Shown here: piece by piece, positions 51,386-63,934 of the stretch
Numbering within the stretch: the stretch's first letter is position 1
Layout of the letters: every line of letters begins with the position of its first letter
Assembly (NCBI GenBank): GCA_013398295.1
Contig: VZSF01005548.1
Span: 414,638-478,637, forward strand
DNA length: 64,000 bases
Origin: Chionis minor
Taxonomy: Eukaryota > Chordata > Aves > Charadriiformes > Chionididae
Direction: 5' to 3'
Notes under the pieces: model-generated
Told to the model about the DNA's origin: nothing
Database searches by the model: none
The model's input: the letters and a program-made list of their open reading frames with translations, nothing else
Position numbers and translations under genes: made by a program

Positions 51386-54148
51386 CACTTCACTCTAGCA
51401 TGTCAGATGTCCAAACATTTGTCTGAGTAATATTATTAAAGATTCTATTGTTATCATAGTTTGTTCGTTTCTTGAAAGGATTTTAAAACAGAAAAATGAA
51501 TTCACTTATTAACTGCTAACACATTCTCTGAGCGCTTCTGAATAGCTGCCGGCTACCGTCTTTGCATACAATAATATATTGGAGTTCAGGGGAAATCACC
51601 AACGACTGTATTGGAAATGTTTGTCCTCCAAATCCTTATGTATTTATAATGGTAATCTTTATAAAACTGGGATGGACTCTGTTGATGGTGTTTACTGGCC
51701 TTTGCAGCCTTCTAAAGGCCTAAGATGCTCTAGCATGTCATTTTCTAGATAAAGCACATGATAAAACATCCTTTGGCACTTCAAAATTGGTAAATCAACC
51801 CCGTGAATGATTATAAATTTACGGTATACTTTTAGCCCTCCAGTGTGCCTTAAACCTTCTATATCTTGGCTAATTTCTGCCTTCCAACTAGTAGTTGGCA
51901 GGGAGGACTCAGAGCTGCTAAGCCTCTTCCAAGGGACCGCTTGATGGGTACTTTACTTTCAGGCTGCTCTGCAAAAACTGTGCGAATCGGGCATGCAGGT
52001 TGCCACCCTTCAGTATGTTTTGAGTTCTGCTTAGCAAAGGACGAGTAGAAAATGAGCTTGAAATGGCTCGACTGTAGAGGCATCACCCCTGGTTCAGCCT
52101 CCAAGAACGTTAAAGAAATCCGAGACTTGCAGAGCTGTTTTGTGGAGTTTAGGGCCATCTCAGCAGGGGCTCTTCTGCTGTAAAATTATGCAAATAGACA
52201 CTGTAGATAAATTGTAACCCAGACAAGACATAACATATGTTAAGGTAAGGGGTGATGGTATTTGAACAGAAAGACTAGCATAAAAATTGACTTTAGTTCC
52301 ATAGTTTTCGGTGCATCAGACAGCAAAGAGAGTGAGTCTCAATTGACCAAAAAGTGAGATGGAAGGAGAGCTTAATTAGTAGCCAGGTGGTGTAGGACAA
52401 AATCAGACTTTTCCAGAGAAGACATCATATAACATTATTATCAGGGTAAAGCATTTTATACTAAAAGTCTAGTTTTTCCGGCTGAAGATACTCTTAGGCA
52501 AGGCCTCCTGAGCTGTCATGGTCCGAGGAGGTGGGAAAAGCTTCAGGATAGATCTTCTACACAGCGTATTTATAGGCAGAAGATGGAGGTGTTTGCAGGT
52601 TCAGCAACCTTCCTTGTGTGAAATAGTATTATTTATTTACTGTCTTGTATTTTGGAGAGGGGACGTTTGAGGCTTAATGCGTTTTTTCAGAGGCATTCTG
52701 TCACTGGGAAATACTGTAGTATCTTCCAAAAGCTATTTTTGTCCATTTATAAATTGTTATATTCAACCCTTAAAGATAAGGAAATAGCCTGCCATATGGA
52801 GGAAAACACTGTACTGCATTTTCCTTTCTAAATAATAGATGAACATTTATAGATCAACAGCCCCTCCCAGTAGTTAAATAATAAATAAAGAGTTGCATGA
52901 GTTTTCTTGCAAATGAAACATTCTTAGTTGCTCCTGATAATCCCAAGCAAACGCAGTTGTGGTGATGGTTGCAAATCTCAACACTGATATCACTTGACCT
53001 CACACAATCAACGTAAAAGGGCGTTATTTGCCCAGCTGTGCTAAAAGTGCCATATATCATGATCTCATGATTAGTTGTGACTTAATTTTATTTTAAAAAG
53101 GCTCCATATTTTGGGGGAGCACTCTTTGATTAGCTGCATGTTTTTATAGTTCTGTTCTCCCTCCTCCCCCATTTTTATTTATATTTACCAATATTTGGAT
53201 ACCTTAAGGTTGAAATAACAACAGATGACACTAAATCATAACATACAGCTCTGGAATTAAAGGGACCTCTGAAGTCATATATATACTGCTTTATTTCCAT
53301 ATCGCATTGCCGGACTACTGAGCTTATTTTAAAGATGGCATTTTAATTTGTTTACTTCTTAGTCTCTCCTTCTTCCCAATTTTGCTTGTGCAAAATGATT
53401 GAATCTGTAGGATCACACAGCCCTTAGTCACGTGCCTAATTCAGTCTTGTCATCGTTAATCAGGCTGTTGTCCCTGCTATTTACTGGTGTGGGCACTAAA
53501 TATGTTCTGAGAAAAACAAAGGGAAAGATGACTATCTGTCTGCAAAGTTGAATGTATTACTCAACACGTATGCAGGTAGGTAGCACTGGATGACCACGTT
53601 CTTCATCTCACCAATGTTTTCCAGTTTGGCCTACATTTATACATTTGAATCCCTTATGTAGGACATACAGGTCTCCCACCTTCCCATGAGCTCTTACACA
53701 GAAGTGGTAAAGCCACAGCAAATTATGACTATGCTTTTTAGTATCTATGTGAACAGGTTTTACACGAGTCCTGCTTTGAGAATGAAGGGATTACTTTCTT
53801 TGACCTGATGCACAGTAACAATCCACTTTTCCCCTCCTCTTTTCACCCCCACCCCGTAATCCCCAGGGACAGGGTTCCAGTCCCACATGCAGCTACTCAT
53901 CCATCCTGGGACTGAGCATGAACCGTGACACATCCCCAAACCACTGTTTTTGCACCAACCCTTCCCCCACATTGTATTTCTCCTCATTAATTATCTATAT
54001 TAAGCCTGTAAGTTTTCCAAAGCATAGCCTACCACAGCAGTGCCCTAAAATTAGGAAGGGATCTGAAGTACTCCTGCAGTGCTAATGAGTATCGATAGTA
54101 AATTCTGGAGGGCAGGTAAGAGACATATAATGCCAAATAAACCCATTT

Positions 54149-54163
54149 AAAAAAAAAAAAAAA
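54149..54163. repeat. Poly-A run (A15)
   Basis: A15 homopolymer; no retroposed body recognised. Confidence 0.85.
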
Positions 54164-54909
54164 GTGACTAGAAGTTGAAAAGCTGCATAGTGTACTGCAC
54201 GTCGCAGTCTTGTCTTTCATACCTTGACCACTGTCTTTGCCAGGTTTTTGTTTATAACTAGTGGCACGATCTGAAAATGTTTAACCCACAATAGATACAC
54301 ACAGCCATTTTTTCATTAAACAGCTCCCTTTCTTTTGCACAAAGTCTGTGTAAGTGTTCAAATATTCACGGCGGAGCTTGAATCTAGGTATTAGCCAGAG
54401 ATGACTTAGAAAAAAGTATGAGCTCGCATTCCTGAACCAGATGCTCTGCTCTTCCACACCAGATGACTGAGCTGAATGACATCTTGAGCCCAGACACTGC
54501 CCTTCTCCAGCAAGGTAACCAAACTGCATCCAACCTGCCCTCACAGTGATATTTGCCTCCCGCCTTGTCCATGCACAGCCCAGGTCCCCAGCTGATGTGA
54601 AACAACCTCATTCTAACCGAGTTACAGATGTTTACACCAGCCAAACAAGGGGTGTCCTCTGAAGCCTGGAAAGAGAAGAGCGAGGAGGCTGTTTTGTGCA
54701 GTTGGCTTCGTATGGGTTCTGCTTTGTCATTTTAGTGGCCTTTCCCTTTGCAGCTGAACAGGCGTTTCATGGTGTGAAATTCTGAGTCCTTTCAAGTCGT
54801 AAGGAGGAAGGCCATCGATGGGAGAGGGGAATCAGACCTGTGATGGTTCTACACTGACATACATTTGCTTTGTATCCCGTTCACAACCTTCAGCATTCTT
54901 CTGAGCCTC

Positions 54910-55140
54910 CGCAGATAAATTGTCCGTGCGGTGTCTTCTAAGGTTAGCTCCTTCTGGCGGAGCGTTGGGGCTGTTTTGGCAGGAGGCCTCCTCACGGAGA
55001 GCTGAGTGCCAGCACCTCTCTCTCCTCTCTGCTGAGAAGCCTGGGCTTTCACACCCCCACTCCCTGGCGCTGGGCTGGTGTGGCGAAGGGAAAGGAGCGA
55101 TTTCTCAAGTGCTCCTTAACTCATTTAGCTCCCTTCGGGT
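54910..55140. promoter_or_regulatory. Small CpG-rich block
   Basis: Roughly ten CpGs fall within 230 bases (for example TCCGTGCGG, TGGCGGAGCG, GGCGCTGG, GGCGAAGG), standing out from CpG-poor surroundings. It has no TATA box, no recognised exon and no repeat match. It could be a minor CpG island, an exon I fail to recognise, or a mobile-element remnant. Confidence 0.25.
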
Positions 55141-55312
55141 GAAAGAAAACATCTTAAATAGCATCCATGCACCATGCGGTAGCTAGTACTGGGGCGAGAG
55201 AGAATCCCAGTGAGGCTTTGGGTAGAAGAGGAAGCTACATGAAACTCCCATGTGAGTCATGCGCTCATCATTTACATGAGGGTTTTTCATGCCTTTTATT
55301 GGGGAGGGTGCT

Positions 55313-55322
55313 GGGGGGGGGG
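55313..55322. repeat. Poly-G run (G10)
   Basis: G10 homopolymer. Confidence 0.85.
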
Positions 55323-58300
55323 TGGATAATGGAAAATGTTTTGTAGTCCTTTTTTATTTTAAATTTCTTTATGCCTTTTTTTTTTCCGCCACGTATAACT
55401 TTGCACCTTTTTGTAATAAAGCGTACATGAAGAGCAGATCAGATGAAAAAGTGATTACACCCTGTTGTAATGTCGAAAATATGCTTGTTCAGCTAAACAT
55501 GTTTTGAAATACTGGCAAAAAAGCAGCCTGTTACGTTCAGGCTGGAAGCAGTTTACATAGTTTCTGAGACTATTTCCTCTACTGTTCAGTATATCAAGAA
55601 CTCATAGCGCTGCTGCAACTAGTACTTTTCTGCCTTTAAAATATATCTCAAGAACAAAAACTGTTGTTTCAGAGTAATATGAACTCGCTCCCCATCCAAA
55701 CATATAAAGAATAACTGAGCAATAACTGGATTTTTTTGTAAACAAACCTCACGTGTGGATTTTTTTTAATCCTAAATTTTTCTATTTAAAAAATGCTGAA
55801 CTCAACATGGTGAGTGTGAGGATATAAAATCCAAGTACCAAACTAAAGTATCTTGTTCTTTTTTATTATTTTTTGCAGTTTCCAATGTAAAACCTCATGC
55901 TTTTGAAGAATTTTATCTTTTAAACATTTTTACTGCAGAAAAGGCATAATGAGATTTTCCATTTAAACATAATCATGCCCTAACTCAGAATTTGGGGCNG
56001 GGGGGGAATTTCAGAGTAACCTATTATATGTATTTTTAAAAAGGAAAATGTTTAATTGAGACAATAAGGTGTTAGATTAGTACTTAATTGTTTATATCTG
56101 CTGTTGACTAGCCTGAACGGCAGAGGAATTGCCTTCAAATGTTACTTCTTCAACTAAAAATTGAGATTGTATATTACAAATATGAAAGAGTGCTCTGTAA
56201 ATTTATTTTGTAAAAAGTGCCGTTGCCCTAAAGGCTTGAGAATCAAAGTCTTTGTCTTTGCTCAGCACTCAACACAGTCAGGCCCAAAGTTATAGTTATT
56301 GTACACTACTGCAATATAAATATTCAGTAATTCTGAGAACTTCAAACTGCACAGTATATTCCAGTTTCCTTTAAGGACGAGGGAAAAAGATTCTTCTGGG
56401 TTTTAAATGGGGAGTGGTGTTGTAGCTTAAGTGAGCAGAAGGTACTGGATATAAAAGCTTCCACTTACTTTTTTAAATAATTGCCCTGATCTTTCAAATA
56501 ATTGCAGTTTTCTGTTCATTTTCTGCTAATTGCATGTGCAGACAGATTCAGGCATAACATCTGTGGTGGCTCTAAATAGGAGAATTTCCTACAAAGCAGT
56601 CAAGTTCCAGATGAGTTTTGTCCTGTTTTAAGCTCCCTTCCACTCTGAGATTTGAATCCCTGTTAGCATCTTTCTACAGAAACAGCATACCACTTCATAA
56701 GTTCTGCCCATAGTAAAATAATACATGAATATGTGAAAGCTGTGTGGCTTTCTGCTATGAAGTACAAGCTGAGCAGAAATCAGTGTATCTGCTAGTATTT
56801 TTGCTCAGTGAAGAAAAAAATACCTTGTATTTTGTAGCTTTCAATCTTGATATTAGAAAACATAAAGGTAAGACATTTTTGGGTTATGCTGTGCTGCGGT
56901 TGGTATGTTCCCTCAGACCGTGCTGTGAAAGATCCATAATTCTCACTAATCTTCATTCAATGAGATTTCATCATAGAAAATTCTAAGTAGGTTGAGGTAG
57001 AATGGCAGTTTTTTGGATTAAAGATAATACATCTTAAAATAGCGAGGTGGAAATATAAAAGCAAATCTAGAAAAGCCAATAAGGCATGAATCATTCAATA
57101 AAATAAGATCTAATGGAGAAGTGTATTACAGTAGAGTTAAAGTAATCTTTGATGGTTTTTTTTTCATCACCTGTTAGGTTTTGTATATAAATTCGATAAG
57201 TCACAGCTCCTGGAAACAGATTTCTATTTGCTAGATTTATATCTGCATGTGAGAGCTTTAGTCACAAGTATATTTAGATTGGGAGCAGACCAATACAGAT
57301 TTATTTTACAACAGACACAATACTAGAAGTCTCATACAAGCTTCTGCATGAATTTGTGACAGATGTATCTGTGTATAAAAACAAGCAGGCAGAATGTGCT
57401 TGGCCACTTTTTCAAATGTCAGAATAATCTTAAAAATGCAATTGAATTAACGTTGTTTTCACTACTCCACCCCATTTTTCATTATTTATTTTATTTTAAA
57501 ATAATTCAAAAATTAATCTATTTAGACGGAAAAAATGTGGAAGGTATCTTTTAGTGTCAGCATGCATAGTTATGTGGAAGAAACTAATGACATATACCAA
57601 AACGCATAAACGTTGCTTGTCAAGCATTCCTATGCTAGAAGTAAATTCATAAACAAAAAGCCATGTTTCAGTAACAATGAGTGTTGTGAGAAAAAGAAAC
57701 AAAAGCTAGGAAGTAAGTCAACATTTAACTAGATCGGTTTAAATTTCTGGTTGGTTGATTTTAACTTTTAAAATTCATTGAACAGAGGACTCTCTGGGGT
57801 TTTTCTCTACTTCTTCCACTATTTTTCTACATGGGTATCAGCCTTACTTCCCAGGAGTGTATGGCTTGTTCCAGAATATGTGAATGCTGCTCTTAGATGC
57901 TTTAGATAAGAATAATATGACTTTTATTCAGAGTATAAACCGCAGTTGAGTGTTTGAGAACCACATTAAGAAGGAAGCTCCAGTACTTTCTCATCTCCTA
58001 CGCGCTTTTTTTTTCACTTGCCTTTTCACCTTTCAAAATTAATAGTGTGCTTTGTAAACACAGCAGCTTTAAATCTTTCCTACTTTGTCTTCATTGGATC
58101 ACTGACCAAATTAATTTTACTCGAATTATGAGAATGCAGGGAGGTGAGTTGTACTTTTTCCAAAGAAAAAGACTTTTGAAAATGAAAAGTTTTGTCCGAA
58201 GCAACCTAACATTAGAAAATGAAAGAGCTGCTTTCACATTCGGGTTGCTTGGTTGCAATTTGAGTTGGTTTGGGACATTTTGTCCATGTAGGTCAGCTAG

Positions 58301-61017
58301 GATTCTGAAAAGTGATTTTAGCATATTTTTTTATTAGTGCATTTCTTGAGAAGTCATATAGGAGTCCTGAGATGAGGCAAAAAGGAAAAAAAATACTTTG
58401 TTGTGAAGAACTTGAATTTTCATTTCTCCAGAACAGAAGAGTGCCTTCAAAATTACATTTGAGTCCTTTACAAATTCTGTTTGGCCTATTTGAACTGTTT
58501 CTCTCCTGGAATAATTTTTTCAGCCTTAGTCGAGCTTGCTCTGAGGAAGGTTGGTTTCAGAATATAGCACCATACTAAGGACACTTCATCCCAAACGGTC
58601 ATCACTATTCTGTTGAGAAGATGCTGGTCCTTGTGCTGGAAACCATGTTATCAACATTTTGCCCATTATCATCATAGTTTGTGGGTAATTTGTGTCTAGC
58701 ATATCTTCAGGGAACTGTTCGCTGCTTCACTAAAGCACACTGTGTCTCCTATTGGAAACTCTCATCTTTAGTTGAAGATCTTTGCTGTTTGCATCATTGT
58801 GTTAGGATGTAGAAGCTTATTCTTCCAAAGACCGGGCCTGCCTTTTGGTGCTCAAGGTTTCTTGTTGCTATGAAAAAGGTATTTATATGGTTAGGTCTCT
58901 TTGCAGTGAGTTCTTAGAAAATCATTCACCTTGAAAAATTCTTTTCAAATACCCTCACATTTAACTTCACAACTCATGTCTCCCCTGATTTTTGAATTCA
59001 TCCCATTTAGAGTTTCGCTTCCATAGCTAGGTTAAAGCAGTACTGCACTTGGGGTGTCTCAAAGATGCCAGTAAAAGTTCATGTTTGCATTCATGTTATA
59101 CAGGTTTCTTTGAGTAACGATTTTCAGCTCTAGGCACTCTTCAGAACTTTTAAAATATTCAAGAAACAAGGATGAGAATTCAGAAGATGCAGAATTGTGC
59201 TGCATCTACTAGAAGTGCTACTAGAATTATAGTCATCCAAAATAACAACAAACTCTGGTATTGACAGATTTTCAAGTAGGAGCACTATGGCCTTCCCCCT
59301 GCTGCCCTGACCACGTATGCTTACACCTCTGGTAGCGTAAAAGGAATGTGCATCCTCTGCACAATCTTCCTTTCGTACGAAATGACATGGGAAGTTGATG
59401 GTGTGCTTTGGCCTGGCAAGTATTTTTGATGGTCACTTGGTAGTGTGAGCGCTTGCCCTCGGGTCAGAACACCTGAGTCAGTCGGTGTGGACCACTGAGC
59501 AGTCATCGGTTACTGTGAATCATAACCCGTGCCTATTGTTTTCCACTCAAACACAAAAAAGGGAAGGTTCAGACACGCCTTACACCTCCCCCTAAGGCAT
59601 TACTGGTATCGCCAGCTCCACAGTTCGAAACCTATGAGTCAAACCTCCCCCAAATCTTAATATTTACTTAAAACAAAGATATTAAAGGATAGAAAATAGT
59701 TTTTTAAAACTGATTTTATTTTCTATTGTGTTCTGATGCTGTAATGCTAAGGAAAGAAGTTTTACTAAACTGGGATAATGGGAAGTGTTATGTAGCCCCG
59801 ACGCGCGGTATTATTTGCCTTAAAACTTTGCCTGTGAAAGAGGTGTGTGTGTTTGGCAGAAATACATTAGGTCAGGTATTTTACTTTTTTTTTCCTGACA
59901 CACTCAAATTGTAAGTCTGTCAGTTTTGGTTCCTCATACTCTCATTTGGTTGCGAACTATGGCAAGCATTTGCCACTGCCAGTGAAATCTAGGGGAAAGG
60001 TGCTTTCAGCATACAATGCCAACATATGCGGTACTTTACAGAGCTGAGTAACTTGAAGAGCCAGGTTCTTCATCTCTCGGTTTGGGCACCCAGAACAGAT
60101 GGATACTCATGCCAAATTCTTAGTCTTTAAAGGCAGCATTTCTCCTTCAGCTCACAGGATTTTTGTGAAGATAAATTAATGCATCTGTTAGTAGCACTCA
60201 AGGACCACAATGGTAAGAAGTACAAGAAGACCTTGTAATTCAGTGGGTAGTTTGCGAAGCATCCAGTAAATAAGACATGGGGCTGCACGTTGTTCAGTGA
60301 GGAGAATACAAAATAGAGTAGCTGCTAATATTGCCATTGTTTTGTTCAGTTACATTTAACGAAGCTGGGACCTAGCAAAAAAGATGGAATACAGGCCTGT
60401 GGGACAGAATTGTACCATACAGCGGCTGTATACAATAAGTGTAGTAGCTGCACGGTAGATTTTATTCCTATTTTTTCTGTTTGATTCTGCACCCTTTAAT
60501 CGTGTTTGAACAAGATTAACCCTTGTTTTAATACAGTTTTAACACATGTATGTATGTGGATGTGGATGCACATGCTTGTGCATGTCATTTTTTGCAAGTT
60601 AAGGGGGGGTTTAAAAGCAAATTGCATAAACAGAGATTTTTATCTTGTTGTAGTCTATTAACATCCAAACGTGAGTCATCAGAAGGAGCGGAATATTCTG
60701 AGCCATCCCACAGTGTCTTGCTACTTGAGCCAACGGATGGCAATAAAAAGATAATTCTTTATTTAAAGCATCTCCATAGAGAAACAACAGAGAGTTGTTG
60801 GCGATTCCCTCTTTTCTCTTGACAAGGTCCTGGCTTCTCAGCACTGTCTCTTTTCTACCTGCTCCCATGTGCTTCGCCAGCCAAGAAGCCCAGTTTCTTT
60901 TTGCAAATAGTTTTAGCTTGCCTGCTCAGACTGAGGGTCTGTCTGCTCCCACCTTCCGCACTCAGCCTGCCTCTCTTGCTCTGCCGGGCTCTGTCAGTTT
61001 ACTGATGTCCTTCTCCC

Positions 61018-61030
61018 TTCTTCTTCTTCT
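61018..61030. repeat. (TTC)n microsatellite
   Basis: Four TTC units in a pyrimidine-rich region. Confidence 0.8.
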
Positions 61031-61129
61031 GTTTCGGTTTGCTATCGTTAGTTCTTCCATAACAACATCCAGCAACTTCCACTCAGCTGTCTGGGTGCAA
61101 GCAGGAGAAGTATTAAGAGCCAAAGGCAC

Positions 61130-61315
61130 TTGTCTCGTGGCACCTCGGTCGGTGCTTCTGATGGTCAACCATTACAGGAGCGAATGACGTAGTTCTGCTG
61201 TAGAGCACGTGGTGGGTTCCTATGCCATCTTGTCAGCCTGGACAGCTGTGAGAAGAAGCGGCGTGTTTAGCGAGGGCGGGATCTCTGGGATTTTTTCCTA
61301 TTAAACTTCAGCGAG
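61130..61315. promoter_or_regulatory. CpG cluster with promoter-type motifs
   Basis: About ten CpGs in 185 bases occur together with TGACGT (half CRE, 61185-61190), the E-box CACGTG (61206-61211) and GC box GGGCGGG (61274-61280). The combination looks like a small CpG-island promoter or enhancer. No splice-supported exon was recognised beside it, and a plus-strand frame of 130 codons just upstream (60795-61187) has no recognisable domain. Confidence 0.3.
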
Positions 61316-63068
61316 TCCCTAGCAAGTGTATGTGATGGGAAGTTTTCAAACATTTACAGCCTGGCTGGAACAAGGCGGTAAAACCTGCTTCCTTAACAGG
61401 CTGCCTCCCCTCCCCATCTCTGCTCCAAACATGGGGATGCAGGAACTCCTCAAAGAAAAGATTCCTGTAATTTGGCAGCACGGACCAAACAATCAATGCT
61501 TCGATAGGCTCGTTCTTGGAAAGGTCTAAGCTGTTTGGCTGCCGATTTTCAAATAAGTTTTCCCTGAGGCACACACCTGGTGAGGGAATTTTTCAGCCAA
61601 ACAGTTTTAAGTTTGGCAAAGTTTTTAAGCAACTGAAAATGCAGTTTTAGAATAGAAGGGATCTGGCAATCAGAACAGTTGACAGTTGTGCTAGCCCCAC
61701 CTATAATATTTTTGGATCATTTAATAATGTAGTGAAGGTTTTTAAGGGAGGGCTGGTTTTTTCCACTAGAATTTAGTAAGGTACAACTGTGCAGCTTCCT
61801 CATACTCCTTGAGGTATAAAGCATAGAGAGATCCTTCTAAGCAAGCACGTCGAGTTTGGCATCACAAGCCAGTTCACATAAGCTTCATAATTCTGGGAAG
61901 TCTGTAACTGAACGTGTGTGTAAGAAATGAGAAAAAATATACTAAAATTGTTACTGACTTTTCCAGTTTTAACATCCTCAGTATAGATCTAATTATTTTA
62001 AAACCAGATTTTCACATGTGCTAAAAAGCATTTTAGAAATGAGCAATTAAAGTCGTATTGATGTTTCATCCATGCATGTCTAGTTAGTATTACCTCTGAT
62101 AATGTCATGCTACCTTAAACAAGAGAAGAGCAATAAATATACAAGAATGCTGATAATAGAGAACATTTTGACATATGCAACTTTCACTTGTTTGGACAAA
62201 ATATTTTGTATTTGTTCTTGTGACTACACTTAGCAAACTCCCTAAGAGAGAACAGCAAGCTTTTTACTCGTTTTAAACCCCAGTATTTATTAACATTTTT
62301 ATAGCTAAAAGATTATATCCTCCCAAGAACTCTGTAGTCTCTAAAAACAAATACATATCTAAATAGTTTGGGCCTGCCTTGATAAGCCTTTGTGGGCTAG
62401 GATTTGCTCAATATGCTTTTTGTTTGTTTGTTTACTTTGAGATGCCAACTCAAATGTAAAACATTTGGGTATAAGAAGTTGCTCTTCATGTTGCATAGCA
62501 GAATATGCTTTTATTCTGATCTGTGAAGGGGATGAAAATTTTCATGATGGTGGTCGTTATAGAATGATTCTGGTAAATTGCCCGCTGTGGCTTCATTTTA
62601 CAAGGATAAACAGATTACACCTAGTAAAAAATTTTATAGAATATTGGTGGCAGGAATGAAAACACAGAAAAGTGTCACCCCTGCTCAGCCCACTGGTGTT
62701 TTAGCTCTCTCCCTAATCCCTGTCAGTTGCCAAATGCTTTGGAGGAGGCCGAGGGACTCTGCTAGACATGCATGTATTAATATGCAAATGGAGGAGATTT
62801 CCTTCTGATACCAAGCATTGAGTGGGTGCTAAAATTGGGGCCCTGTAAATCGATTTGTTTCATTTTGCAGCCTCTCCTTTCTGTCCTCAGAACATTAATT
62901 AATATGCTGAATAATACCAATGGGATTACAGCTCGGCAGGACGAACCCAGTACCAGGTTGCAAATTGACCATACCGAGGAGGTAACGTGTAACTAGCCTA
63001 ATTCATACCTGGATGAACTCGGCTTGTTGGAGCTGCCTGGCAAGTAATATCCACAATTCATAGTCTGC
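61316..63068. other. Unique non-coding DNA
   Basis: No gene or transposon recognised. Open frames are all under 90 codons without domain features. Confidence 0.55.
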
Positions 63069-63081
63069 AAAAAAAAAAAAA
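63069..63081. repeat. Poly-A run (A13)
   Basis: A13 immediately in front of the 5' end of the CR1 fragment. It may have been at the insertion site. Confidence 0.8.
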
Positions 63082-63087
63082 GGAGTT

Positions 63088-63591
63088 TTGGCCAGCAGGG
63101 TGAGGGAGGTGATTCCACCCCTCTGCTCTGCTCTGCTCTGCTCTGCTCTGCTGAGACCCCACCTGGAGTACTGCATCCAGCTCTGGAGCCCCCAACATGA
63201 GAAGGACATGGACCTGTTGGAGTGGGTCCAGAGAAGGGCCATGAAGATGATCAGAGGGCTGGAGCACCTCTGCTGTGAGGACAGGCTGAGAGAGTTGGGG
63301 CTTTTCAGCCTGGAGAAGAGAAGGCTCCGGGGCGACCTTATAGCAGCCTTCCAGTATCTGAAAGGGGCCTACAAGAAAGATGGGGAGGGACTTTTTACAA
63401 GGGCATGTGGTAAGATGAGGGGTAATGGCTTCAGACTGGAAGAGGGTAGATTTAGGATAGGTATTAGGAAGAAATTTTTCACTGTGATGGTGGTGAGGCA
63501 CTGGAACAGGTTGCCCAGGAAAGCTGTGGAGGCCCCATCCCTGGAAGTGTTCAAGGCCAGGTTGGATGGGCCTTTGAGCAACCTGGTCTAG
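63088..63591 (+). pseudogene. CR1 ORF2 C-terminal fragment
   Basis: Open frame of about 167 codons ending at TAG 63589-63591. It matches the C-terminal part of CR1 ORF2 beyond the reverse transcriptase core. Recognisable segments in order are [73 protein letters not shown], and the terminal RHWNRLPR...EVFKARLDG. No ATG starts it; the frame opens at a TTG, so it is not a gene with its own start. A CTCTG repeat (63121-63150) adds about five residues as a duplicated CSALL. Expression is not expected. Confidence 0.85.
63121..63150. repeat. (CTCTG)6 pentanucleotide microsatellite
   Basis: Six exact CTCTG units inside the CR1 ORF2 remnant, at the place where CR1 normally has the related CTCTACTCTGCTCTG. 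Confidence 0.95.
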
Positions 63592-63684
63592 TGGGAGGTG
63601 TCCCTGCCCATAGAACTAGAGCTACATTGGAACTAGATGATCTTTAAGGTCCCGTCCAACCCACACCGTTCTGTGGTTCTGTGA

Positions 63685-63934
63685 GAAGTCAGGTGGGCTT
63701 AGCAAAAAGGACAGCTTTGGTTTTGTGCATGGGCCGTCGATGCCACACATCCCCTGGCCAAATAAAGCACTTGCCTGCAGAAAACACTGCAAGGCTTTGC
63801 TGCTGCTGTGCAATCCTCGGTATTAATGAAGGAAATTGAGGATTAAATGGGGGTTATTTGCCAGGCAGTTACGGATGGAATACTGGGATAACTGGGCCTG
63901 ATCCAAGGGAGGGATTGCAAAACCAAAAGGGTTA
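63685..63934. other. Unique DNA between CR1 and the GC-rich edge
   Basis: A short unique stretch of mixed composition without a supported gene. Confidence 0.5.

Larger units (their letters stand above)
47623..54909. other. Unique AT-rich non-coding DNA
   Basis: Seven kilobases without a supported gene. Small items are a 13-base palindrome at 48503-48515, (AAC)n at 49349-49368, an inverted GATA pair at 51371-51385, and A15 at 54149-54163. No CR1 or LTR piece was recognised. Confidence 0.55.
55141..61129. other. Unique AT-rich non-coding DNA
   Basis: Six kilobases without a supported gene. It holds G10 (55313-55322), an ambiguous base at 55999 within a G-rich stretch, and TATG/TGGATG repeats near 60547-60582. 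The longest open frame (127 codons, plus, 57954-58337) has no recognisable domain. Confidence 0.55.
63082..63684 (+). mobile_element. CR1 LINE, young 5'-truncated copy
   Basis: About 600 bases of CR1 in plus orientation: the last part of ORF2, a short 3' untranslated segment, and the GTTCTGTGGTTCTGTGA tail repeat (63668-63684). The ORF2 remnant is still open to its normal stop, so this is the least decayed of the four copies. Like nearly all CR1 copies it lost its 5' end, here just upstream of the segment REVI-PL-SAL-RPHLEYC. It cannot move on its own because it has neither endonuclease nor the RT catalytic core. Confidence 0.95.

Noticed and set aside
56744..56986. Frame followed by an internal AAAGGTAAGAC donor-like site near 56869.
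   Set aside because: GTAAG words are common by chance. There is no acceptor with a polypyrimidine tract at a matching position and no recognisable peptide.
60795..61187. Plus-strand frame of 130 codons next to the CpG cluster.
   Set aside because: Hydrophobic and serine-rich because of pyrimidine-rich DNA with TTC repeats. No family recognised and no splice evidence.
63058..63501. Minus-strand frame of 147 codons.
   Set aside because: Antisense of the CR1 ORF2 remnant on the plus strand; its SRAEQ repeats come from the CTCTG microsatellite.
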